This document shows, in pieces, positions 26,085-33,776 of a stretch of 64,000 bases of DNA. Within the stretch, counting starts at the first letter, position 1. Each line of letters starts with the position of its first letter. The DNA lies in contig JANPAS010000094.1 of assembly GCA_031430035.1 (NCBI GenBank), positions 7,902 to 71,901 on the forward strand. The letters run 5' to 3'. The translations under genes and the position numbers were made by a program. The notes under the pieces were generated by a model, which saw nothing but the letters and a program-made list of their open reading frames with translations, had not been told where the DNA came from and did not search any database. Origin of the DNA: JASGCK01 sp031430035. Its GTDB lineage: Bacteria > Pseudomonadota > Gammaproteobacteria > Burkholderiales > Burkholderiaceae_C.

Positions 26085-27659
26085 ATGAAACAATTCATCA
26101 AACATTCAATCATGCACTCGCGGCAATTGCTGTCAACGGCCCTGTGCGCCGCTGGCCTACTCACTTTCAGCGCCACTGCCCAAGCCCCTAGCGATGTGCG
26201 CATTGCACTCATCATTGGTAACTCAGCTTACCCAGGGGACATGAAATTAGCCAACCCCTCCAACGACGCCAAAGACATGGCCGCAACGCTGCGCAATATG
26301 GGCTTTGGCGTGATTGAGGTCATTGACTCCGACCGCGCCAAGATGATGGAAGCCATTGAACGCGCTGGCAAATCACTGAGCGGCAAGCAAGGTGTGGGCA
26401 TGCTGTTTTATGCGGGGCATGGCTTGCAGCTCGATTGGCGTAACTACATGGTGCCCGTCGATGCCAAATTGAACTCTGCCGCCGATGTACCTAAGCAAGC
26501 GATTGATATTGAAACTGTGATGGCCGCCTTTAAGAGCGCAGGGAACCGCATGAACATCGTCGTGCTAGATGCCTGCCGAGACGACCCGTTTGCCAATGGA
26601 AAAACATCGAGCGGTAAAGGATTAGCGCCGTTAGATGCGCCCACAGGTACGTTCTTGGCTTACGCCACTGCCCCTGGCAACGTAGCGGCAGATGGCGCTG
26701 CTGGAAGCAAGAACGGACTCTACACAGGCTTCTTGCTACAAGAGTTGCAAAAACCATCAGCCAGTATTGAAAACGTGTTTAAACGCGTGCGTTTCCAAGT
26801 TCGCAAAGCCAGCGATGGCGCTCAAATTCCTTGGGAAACAACCAGCCTTGAGGATGACTTCGTTTTTAACTCAGGCATTAAGAAAGTCGTCAAACTGACT
26901 GAAGATCAAAAAGAAAAGCAATTCGATATTGAAAAAGCAGAGTGGGACAAAATCAAGGACGCTAAAAGTGCAGAGCCGTTTTATGCTTTCGTTCAAAAAT
27001 ATCCAACAGGCATGCTGACAGCCTCAGCACAAAGCGCGATTGAACGCTTTAATGCAGCAAAAACGGCCTCTTATGTTGATAAAAGTGGAACAGAGGTACG
27101 TAGCTCATCCGTCCTTAATTTACGTGCTGGCGATGAGTTTGAATTTATCCGCAGAGACGGTTACACCAAGAGTGAAACCAATCGTCCAAAGTTTCGGGTT
27201 TTGCGCGTTGCGGAGGGCATGGTTTACTCTGCAAACGGTGGCGTTTCAACAATCAACGGCGAAAGTGTGATTGATGGCGGTAGTAATCACACCTATGATC
27301 CGCCGCGGGCTAATTTACCCGTTGATGGACTGGCACTTGGGAAAAAATGGTCAACCCGCGTCAGCATGACCTTAGGGAATGGCTCTTTTGCAGGACAAAA
27401 GCGTTGGACAGAGTCGGAAGGGCGAGTTTTAGGGACTGAAACTGTCACCGTTCCCGCTGGAACATTTAAGACATTCAAAATTGAAAACAAGCGCATCAAT
27501 GCATGGGGCTACTCAGAGACCGATACGGCGTGGGTTGATGCTGCACAAGGCTTCACAGTCAAAAGGGTTTTTGAAGGGCGAGCTACTCGCAATAACCTTC
27601 AAGGAGCTGATCGCTGGAGTCTTGAACTCAATTCGTTCAAGCGCGGTAGTGCAAGCTAA
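26085..27659 (+). CDS. Exported caspase, tandem copy 3
   Basis: A 524-residue third paralogue with the same architecture: signal peptide, caspase domain with H112 and C164, helical linker (E-W-D-K-I-K-D-A-K-S) and a C-terminal domain that keeps the D-G-L-A-L-G-K-K-W and T-V-P-A-G-T-F-K marks but is otherwise diverged. A purine-rich AAAGAGG precedes the ATG at 26085. It is the last gene of the island; after 33 bases the housekeeping-type ABC-F gene begins. Its substrates, like those of its sisters, are unknown. Confidence 0.92.
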   Translation: MKQFIKHSIMHSRQLLSTALCAAGLLTFSATAQAPSDVRIALIIGNSAYPGDMKLANPSNDAKDMAATLRNMGFGVIEVIDSDRAKMMEAIERAGKSLSGKQGVGMLFYAGHGLQLDWRNYMVPVDAKLNSAADVPKQAIDIETVMAAFKSAGNRMNIVVLDACRDDPFANGKTSSGKGLAPLDAPTGTFLAYATAPGNVAADGAAGSKNGLYTGFLLQELQKPSASIENVFKRVRFQVRKASDGAQIPWETTSLEDDFVFNSGIKKVVKLTEDQKEKQFDIEKAEWDKIKDAKSAEPFYAFVQKYPTGMLTASAQSAIERFNAAKTASYVDKSGTEVRSSSVLNLRAGDEFEFIRRDGYTKSETNRPKFRVLRVAEGMVYSANGGVSTINGESVIDGGSNHTYDPPRANLPVDGLALGKKWSTRVSMTLGNGSFAGQKRWTESEGRVLGTETVTVPAGTFKTFKIENKRINAWGYSETDTAWVDAAQGFTVKRVFEGRATRNNLQGADRWSLELNSFKRGSAS

Positions 27660-27692
27660 AAGACAAAATCCAAGCCCCCCGATAATCGAGGA

Positions 27693-29609
27693 ATGGCTTT
27701 ACTCTCTCTCCTTGACGCTCAACTCGCTTTTGGGCACTTCGCACTTCTCGATCACACCGATTTCTCTTTAGAGGCAAACGAACGCGTTGGACTCATTGGT
27801 CGCAACGGCGCTGGCAAATCGTCACTTCTCAAAATCTTTGCAGGCCTACACGCGTTTGACGACGGTGCGCTGCACAAACAAAACGGCATTCGCATTGCCT
27901 ATGTAGCTCAGGAGCCCATACTGGATGCGACCTCCAGCGTGTTTGAAGCTGTCAGCGTGGGGCTCACGCCCCTCATCGCCGCGATTGATTTGTATTGCGC
28001 GGGCGAGGCCGATAACTTGGACGAGCTGCAAACGCAAATCGAACGCCTTGGCGGTTGGAACTGGGAACAGCGTGTAGACGAAGCGATTGAACGCCTTGGC
28101 CTGCCGAAAGACAGTTTGATTGGCACGTTATCAGGCGGCATGAAAAAGCGTGTGGCGCTGGCACAAGCTCTCGTCACCGAGCCCGATGTGCTCCTCTTAG
28201 ACGAACCAACCAATCACTTGGATTTGAATGCGATTACGTGGTTAGAAGGTCTGCTCATCGCGTTCAAAGGCAGCTTGATTGCCATTACCCATGACCGCTC
28301 ATTTTTAGATGCTGTAGCGACGCGCATTGTGGAACTCGATCGCGGCAAGCTGCGCGACTACCCCGGCAACTTCTCAGCTTACGTGACGCAAAAAGCGGAG
28401 CAATTAGAGATTGAAGCGACCGTGAACGCCAAAGCCGACAAGTTACTCGCGCAAGAAGAGATTTGGATTAGAAAAGGCGTAGAAGCCCGCCGTACAAGGG
28501 CTCAGGGGCGTATTACGCGCTTGCAAGACATGCGGGCTAGTCGTGCCGCAAGGCGCGACCAGCTTGGGCGCGTGAACTTGGATGTGAGCTCTGGCGAGCG
28601 CAGCGGCAAGATCGTGGCGGAGCTGGTAGATGTGTGCAAAGCGTTCAACAAAGTCATCGTTAAAGACTTCACTTCCACCATCATGCGCGGGGATAAAGTG
28701 GGTTTGATCGCCCCGAACGGCGCAGGCAAAACGACGCTGCTCAAAATCATTTTGGGCGAGCTGGCACAGGACTCGGGCAAGGTACGCCAAGGTGCGAATC
28801 TGTCGGTAGCGTACTTCGATCAAATGCGCGACGCACTGGATTTAGACGCAACGCTGGAAGACTTTATTAGCCCAGGTTCGGAGTGGGTAGAAATTGGCGG
28901 CAACAAAAAACATGTCAAGAGCTATCTTGCCGACTTCTTGTTTGAGCCCGCGCGGGCACTATCGCCCGTGCGTAGTTTGAGCGGTGGCGAGCGCAACCGA
29001 CTTCTCTTGGCGCGTCTGTTTGCAAGGCCTGCCAACGTGTTGGTGCTGGACGAGCCCACTAACGATTTGGATATTGATACGCTGGAGCTCTTGGAAGATT
29101 TGCTCCAGCAATTTGACGGCACGGTGTTTTTGGTGAGCCACGACCGCACATTTTTGGATAACGTCGTCACCAGCACCATCGTCTATGAGGGGCAAACGCA
29201 GGCAGGCATGTGGCGCGAATATGAAGGCGGCGTATCCGACTGGCTCATTCAAAGTGAGCGGGCTAAGAAGCTTGTAGGAAATTCAAAGACATCCAGCCCG
29301 CAAGCCTCACCCACTAGGCCTTCCAAGAGCAATGCCTCTGCAAGCCAACCTGCACATGGCTTGCAGGCCGACGCGCCTGCAAATAGCGCAAAAAAGAAAC
29401 TAAGCTTCAAAGACCAGCGCGAGTTAGGCAGTTTGCCTGGCAAAATTGAATCGCTAGAAAACGAACAAACCACGCTTCGTGCCGAGCTGGCTGAAGGCTC
29501 AGTGTTTGCCAAAGACCCTGACCGCGCGACGGCGCTTCTCAAACGTGACGCGGAGATTGAATCTGCACTGCTTGTGGCGCTTGAGCGGTGGGAGAATCTC
29601 TCTGCATAA
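27693..29609 (+). CDS. uup: ABC-F family ATPase, Uup type
   Basis: A 638-residue soluble protein with two ABC ATPase domains and no membrane part. Walker A motifs are at 36-43 (G-R-N-G-A-G-K-S) and about 340-347 (P-N-G-A-G-K-T); both signature motifs (L-S-G-G-M-K-K-R and L-S-G-G-E-R-N-R) and both D-E-P-T-N motifs are present. The C-terminal coiled-coil domain (about 570-638) is typical of Uup, which acts on ribosomes or branched DNA structures. The Ser/Pro/Ala linker before it (about 530-565) holds two copies of the short interspersed motif at 29300 and 29340. A short inverted repeat (CGAT/ATCG) precedes the start. Confidence 0.92.
   Translation: MALLSLLDAQLAFGHFALLDHTDFSLEANERVGLIGRNGAGKSSLLKIFAGLHAFDDGALHKQNGIRIAYVAQEPILDATSSVFEAVSVGLTPLIAAIDLYCAGEADNLDELQTQIERLGGWNWEQRVDEAIERLGLPKDSLIGTLSGGMKKRVALAQALVTEPDVLLLDEPTNHLDLNAITWLEGLLIAFKGSLIAITHDRSFLDAVATRIVELDRGKLRDYPGNFSAYVTQKAEQLEIEATVNAKADKLLAQEEIWIRKGVEARRTRAQGRITRLQDMRASRAARRDQLGRVNLDVSSGERSGKIVAELVDVCKAFNKVIVKDFTSTIMRGDKVGLIAPNGAGKTTLLKIILGELAQDSGKVRQGANLSVAYFDQMRDALDLDATLEDFISPGSEWVEIGGNKKHVKSYLADFLFEPARALSPVRSLSGGERNRLLLARLFARPANVLVLDEPTNDLDIDTLELLEDLLQQFDGTVFLVSHDRTFLDNVVTSTIVYEGQTQAGMWREYEGGVSDWLIQSERAKKLVGNSKTSSPQASPTRPSKSNASASQPAHGLQADAPANSAKKKLSFKDQRELGSLPGKIESLENEQTTLRAELAEGSVFAKDPDRATALLKRDAEIESALLVALERWENLSA
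29300..29369 (+). repeat. Two copies of the interspersed AAGCC...GGCTT motif in uup
   Basis: Copy a (29300-29328) has GCAAGCC, an 11-base centre, then GCCTTCCAAG. Copy b (29340-29369) has perfect arms GCAAGCC and GGCTTGC around an 11-base centre. Both are read in the same frame, giving Q-A-S-P-T-R-P-S and Q-P-A-H-G-L-Q-A. They lie in the disordered linker of Uup, where inserted sequence would be tolerated. Confidence 0.55.
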
Positions 29610-29636
29610 TTTTTAAAATCATTTAGGAGCAGCAAT

Positions 29637-30422
29637 ATGGATTTAGGCATCAAAGGTCGCACCGCCTTGGTTTGCGGCGCAAGCAAGGGACTGGGCTTTG
29701 GCTGCGCTGAGGCGCTAGTCAAAGAGGGCGTGAATGTCGTCATCGTGGCACGAACGGCGGACGCCTTGGAAGCCGCGGCTGCCAAGCTTCGCGCTATCAA
29801 TCCTGCGGTCAGCGTAAAGGCCGTCTCCACTGACATCACAACCGCTGCAGGACGCGCAGCTGTATTCGCAGCGCACGCGGACTACGACATCGTTGTCACC
29901 AATGCTGGCGGGCCGCCGACGGGTGATTTCCGCGACTGGAATCGCGATATGTGGATTTCAGCCATTGATGCCAATATGCTCACACCGATTGAACTCATCA
30001 AAAGCGTCATCGACGGCATGATGGCGCGCGGCTTTGGACGCATCATCAACATCACATCCAGCGCGGTGAAAGCGCCAATTGATATTTTGGGCTTGTCTAA
30101 CGGCGCACGCAGTGGCCTCACGGGCTTTGTCGCAGGCGTGGCACGCAGCGGTGCAGTGGCGAAGAACGTCACGATTAACAATATGTTGCCCGGCATTTTT
30201 GATACCGACCGTATCGTGAGCAATTTTTCAGCGCAAGCTAAGAAGTCAGGGAAAAGTGCTGAAGACGTTCGTGCGGCACGTATTGCTGAACATCCCGCCA
30301 AGCGCCTAGGTACGCCTGCCGAGTTTGGCGCGACTTGTGCGTTTTTGTGCAGCAGCCACGCCAGCTATATCAACGGACAAAACATCTTGATCGATGGTGG
30401 CAGCTTCCCTGGAACTTTTTGA
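29637..30422 (+). CDS. Divergent SDR oxidoreductase without YxxxK
   Basis: A 261-residue SDR-fold protein. The cofactor motif is G-A-S-K-G-L-G and the family sequence T-N-A-G-G-P-P is present, with N-I-T-S-S leading to the active site. Where classical enzymes have Y-x-x-x-K, this one has S-N-G-A-R, so both the catalytic tyrosine and lysine are replaced. This matches a known divergent SDR subgroup with a shifted or altered active site, so it may still bind NAD(P) but use different chemistry. AGGAG precedes the start. The glycosyltransferase gene begins inside its 3' end. Confidence 0.85.
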   Translation: MDLGIKGRTALVCGASKGLGFGCAEALVKEGVNVVIVARTADALEAAAAKLRAINPAVSVKAVSTDITTAAGRAAVFAAHADYDIVVTNAGGPPTGDFRDWNRDMWISAIDANMLTPIELIKSVIDGMMARGFGRIINITSSAVKAPIDILGLSNGARSGLTGFVAGVARSGAVAKNVTINNMLPGIFDTDRIVSNFSAQAKKSGKSAEDVRAARIAEHPAKRLGTPAEFGATCAFLCSSHASYINGQNILIDGGSFPGTF

Positions 30423-31956
30423 GCAGGGCAATGTCGCCATGCACGCAGGCGACGTGCTACGCGCACGCGCCTGCTACGAACGCGCGATTGAACTCAACCC
30501 AAATCTTGGCGACGCGCACTTCAATCTAGGTGCGACGTATCAAGCGCAAAGCTTGCACCACTTGGCCTTGCCGCATTACGAGCGAGGCGTGGCGCTCATG
30601 GCTGACCCCAGCATCTACCTTGGCAATGTGCTCAACACCAAGATGCGCATTTGCGATTGGCAGCGCTTAGATGCATTGATGGCGCAAATCGAATCGCGTG
30701 TGCTGGCGGGGCAAAAAACCTGCCCGCCATTTCAAATTATTTCGTTTTCTGGTTCACCTGATGTGCAGCGCAAGGCTGCGGCGCTCTGGGTAGAGGCCAT
30801 GCCCGCATTGGCTTTAGAGCCATTCATTCCGAGACAAAAACAAGCGAACGAGAAGATCCGCATCGCGTATTTTTCAGCTGATTTTCATAATCATCCCGTC
30901 TCATATCTCACAGCCGAGATGTTTGAGCTGCATGACAAATCGAGGTTTGAGCTCATCGCGTTTTCTAATGGCCACGCTGCCGATGGCGATCCGTATCGTG
31001 TCCGCATCACCGCGGCATTCGACCAGTTTATTGACATCCGCACCCTCGGCGATGAGGATGTCGTCCTGCTGGCAAGGCAGATGGAGATTGACGTGGCGGT
31101 CGATTTAACAGGGCTCACGCAGGGCGGTCGTACGCGTATTTTGATGACACGCGTAGCGCCCGTGCAAGTGCAATATCTTGGTTACCCAGCCACCACGTCA
31201 GCCATGAATGTGGATTACATGATTGCCGACGAGGTACTCGTACCTGAATATTTTCGCCAGCATTACAGCGAAAAAATGCTGTACTTGCCGCACTGTTTTC
31301 AAGTGAGCGATAGATGTCGTCCAGCAGCGAGCTCTATTCCAGATCGACCTGCAAGCTTTGTTTTTTGCAGTTTTTGCAACAGCTACAAAATCACGCCTGA
31401 AGTATTTGATAGCTGGATGCGCATCTTGCAAGCTGTGCCCAGTAGCGTACTCATGCTCTATGCCGATAGCGACATCGCACAAAGCAATCTACGCCGCGAG
31501 GCCGAGGCTAGAGGCCTGGATGCGAGTCGTTTGATGTTTGGCGCACGTGTGGGTGTCCCCGACTATTTAGCGCGGCTGGCTAGCTGCGATTTATTTTTAG
31601 ACACCCTCCCCTACAACGGCGGCACCACGGCAAACGATGCGCTATGGATGGGCTTGCCGCTGCTCACGATGGCTGGGGAGACGATGACGAGCCGCATGGC
31701 GGCGAGTTTGCTACACGCCCTAGGCCTTGATGAACTCGTCGCATTGAGCTGGGCAGACTACGAAACCAAAGCGATTGAACTTGCCACACAACCCGAGCAC
31801 TACGCCGCTATCAAGCTGCAACTAGCTGCGGCTCGTGGCTCAAGCCCGCTATTTGACACAACAAGAACCACACGTGCCATCGAGCACGGATATTGCACGG
31901 CATTAGAGCGTTACTGGCAAGGGCTGGCGCCCGATCACCTTTTTGTTCCAGCCTAG
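30394..31956 (+). CDS. TPR-containing O-GlcNAc transferase-like glycosyltransferase (GT41)
   Basis: A 520-residue protein resembling bacterial SPINDLY/OGT-type transferases. TPR helices occupy about 1-75 (A-R-A-C-Y-E-R-A-I-E-L-N-P-N). The split catalytic region begins R-I-A-Y-F-S-A-D-F-H-N-H-P (about residue 154), continues with V-Q-Y-L-G-Y-P-A-T-T and ends with D-T-L-P-Y-N-G-G-T-T, all marks of the family. The ATG at 30394 is chosen because it keeps the first TPR helix whole, although it makes a 29-base overlap with the SDR gene. It may glycosylate proteins or another acceptor; no flagellin or adhesin target is encoded here. Confidence 0.87.
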   Translation: MVAASLELFEQGNVAMHAGDVLRARACYERAIELNPNLGDAHFNLGATYQAQSLHHLALPHYERGVALMADPSIYLGNVLNTKMRICDWQRLDALMAQIESRVLAGQKTCPPFQIISFSGSPDVQRKAAALWVEAMPALALEPFIPRQKQANEKIRIAYFSADFHNHPVSYLTAEMFELHDKSRFELIAFSNGHAADGDPYRVRITAAFDQFIDIRTLGDEDVVLLARQMEIDVAVDLTGLTQGGRTRILMTRVAPVQVQYLGYPATTSAMNVDYMIADEVLVPEYFRQHYSEKMLYLPHCFQVSDRCRPAASSIPDRPASFVFCSFCNSYKITPEVFDSWMRILQAVPSSVLMLYADSDIAQSNLRREAEARGLDASRLMFGARVGVPDYLARLASCDLFLDTLPYNGGTTANDALWMGLPLLTMAGETMTSRMAASLLHALGLDELVALSWADYETKAIELATQPEHYAAIKLQLAAARGSSPLFDTTRTTRAIEHGYCTALERYWQGLAPDHLFVPA

Positions 31957-31984
31957 AATTCATTATTCACCCCCTCAAACTCCC

Positions 31985-32758
31985 ATGAACACCATCACCC
32001 AACAATTCGACATCACAGGGCGCATTGCGCTGATTACAGGCTCAAGCAGCGGCATCGGCTTTGCGCTGGCACGCGGCTTGGCGCAGGCAGGCGCAACCGT
32101 CGTGCTCAATGGTCGAGACACCGACAAACTCAGTCATGCAGCGCTAGCGTTAGCCAATGAAGGCATCCACGCGCATGCCGTCCCGTTTGATGTGAGTGAC
32201 GCAGCAGCCGTAGAAGCAGCTATTGCAAAAATTGAAGCCGATATTGGTGCAATTGACATCTTGATTAATAACGCGGGCATGACCCGCCGCAACAGGTTAG
32301 ATGAGTTCAAAGACGAAGACTGGCATGCCATCATGCGCACCAACATTGACAGCGTTTTCATGGTGGGGCGCAGCGTTGCCAAGCGGATGATCCCGCGCAA
32401 AGCGGGCAAGATCATCAATATTGCCTCGGTGCAAAGCGAGCTGGGTCGCCCCGGCATTGCGCCCTACGCCGCGAGCAAGGGCGCAGTCAAAATGCTGACC
32501 AAAGGCATGGCGATTGACTGGGCGCCGCTGGGACTCAACGTCAACGCAATTGGCCCTGGTTACTTTAAAACCGAACTGACCGAGGCGCTGGTCAAAGACG
32601 AAGCATTTAGCGCGTGGCTAATGAACCGAACACCAGCCAAACGCTGGGGTAATGTAGAAGATTTGGTCGGGGCTGCGGTATTTTTATCTAGCGATGCTTC
32701 GCGCTACGTCAATGGACACGTGCTCTACGTCGATGGTGGCGTGACGGCAACTTTGTAA
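31985..32758 (+). CDS. idnO: Gluconate 5-dehydrogenase-like SDR
   Basis: A 257-residue classical SDR. It has T-G-S-S-S-G-I-G, N-N-A-G-M-T-R-R, and the active site Y-A-A-S-K-G, followed by V-N-A-I-G-P-G-Y-F, which is characteristic of 5-keto-D-gluconate reductases (Ga5DH/IdnO). These interconvert 5-ketogluconate and gluconate. The ATG at 31985 is chosen since the upstream ATG at 31943 lies inside the glycosyltransferase gene. Together with the Bug receptor and the L-idonate dehydrogenase-like gene downstream it forms a compact L-idonate/5-ketogluconate module; the symbol is by similarity and context. Confidence 0.83.
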   Translation: MNTITQQFDITGRIALITGSSSGIGFALARGLAQAGATVVLNGRDTDKLSHAALALANEGIHAHAVPFDVSDAAAVEAAIAKIEADIGAIDILINNAGMTRRNRLDEFKDEDWHAIMRTNIDSVFMVGRSVAKRMIPRKAGKIINIASVQSELGRPGIAPYAASKGAVKMLTKGMAIDWAPLGLNVNAIGPGYFKTELTEALVKDEAFSAWLMNRTPAKRWGNVEDLVGAAVFLSSDASRYVNGHVLYVDGGVTATL

Positions 32759-32795
32759 GTTTTTAGGTTCTTTTTCATTTTTAAAGGAGTTCATC

Positions 32796-33776
32796 ATGCG
32801 TTTTTTAAAAATCTCTAAGCTGGCAATGCTGGTTGGTGTGGGCGTACTCACCTTGTCCAGCCTCGCTAATTTCGCCATGGCGGCCTATCCAGAAAAGCCG
32901 ATCAAGCTCATCGTCACCTTTGGCGCAGGCGGGGCAAGCGACATCATTGCTCGCATGATTGCCGAGCCACTGTCGCAAAAACTAGGGCAACCCGTGGTCG
33001 TAGACAACAAACCTGGCGCAGGCGGCAGTGTGGGTGGTTTAGCGACAGTACAAGCTGCACCTGATGGCTACACCTTGATGATGGCGAACTCGACGCCGCT
33101 CTCCATTGGACCTTTCGCACTAGACAAACAGCCCTATGACCCCGCTCTACAGTTCACTCATATTTTTTATGCTGGCTCTGCACCTGTGCTGTTTATGAGC
33201 AACCCTAAAACCGGACCACAAAGCTTGGCCGAGATGCGCGCTGCCGCTAACGCAGCAGGTGGCTTGTCGTTCGGTAGCGGAGGCCCCGCTAGCATTGGAC
33301 ACATCAGCGGTGAGTTTTTTAAATCGATTGTTAAAGGCAATATGCAGCACGTGGGCTATCGCGGCGGCGCACCTATGACGACTGATTTGGTGAGTGGTCA
33401 AATCCCTGTGGGTATCGACGTGATTACGGCTTTTGTGCCGTTTGTGAAATCGGGGCAAATCAAAGCGCTGGCGGTCAGCTCGGCACGTCGCTCGCCGCTG
33501 CTGCCTGAAGTACCCACAACGACTGAAGCAGGCTTTCCGCAATTGCGCATCGACAATTACTTTGGTATTTCGGGCCCCGCAGGTATGCCCAAACCGGTCG
33601 TAGATACGCTCTACAAAGCCTTATCTGAAGTGTTAGCCTCTGCTGAGATGCAAAAGAAATTACAGGACTTAGGCGTGGTGTATAGCCAATTCACACAAGC
33701 TGAATACGCCGCCTTGGTTGCCAAACAAATTGCAGACTGGCAGCCGATTATCAAAAACAGTGGGGTGAAGATGTAA
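32796..33776 (+). CDS. Bug-family periplasmic substrate-binding protein
   Basis: A 326-residue TctC-type receptor. After a signal peptide (A-N-F-A-M-A) comes Y-P-E-K-P-I-K-L-I-V-T-F-G-A-G-G, then V-V-D-N-K-P-G-A-G-G-S-V-G and P-D-G-Y-T-L. AAAGGAG at 32782-32788 precedes the start. It lies between idnO- and idnD-like genes and shares a TAATG junction with the latter, so its ligand is probably a sugar acid such as idonate or gluconate. As with the other Bug gene, no TctA/TctB membrane partners are nearby. Confidence 0.92.
   Translation: MRFLKISKLAMLVGVGVLTLSSLANFAMAAYPEKPIKLIVTFGAGGASDIIARMIAEPLSQKLGQPVVVDNKPGAGGSVGGLATVQAAPDGYTLMMANSTPLSIGPFALDKQPYDPALQFTHIFYAGSAPVLFMSNPKTGPQSLAEMRAAANAAGGLSFGSGGPASIGHISGEFFKSIVKGNMQHVGYRGGAPMTTDLVSGQIPVGIDVITAFVPFVKSGQIKALAVSSARRSPLLPEVPTTTEAGFPQLRIDNYFGISGPAGMPKPVVDTLYKALSEVLASAEMQKKLQDLGVVYSQFTQAEYAALVAKQIADWQPIIKNSGVKM

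Noticed and set aside
10477..27659. A TpsA/filamentous haemagglutinin exoprotein in the island
   Set aside because: No large repetitive exoprotein or TPS secretion domain is encoded; all long frames are accounted for by the genes listed.
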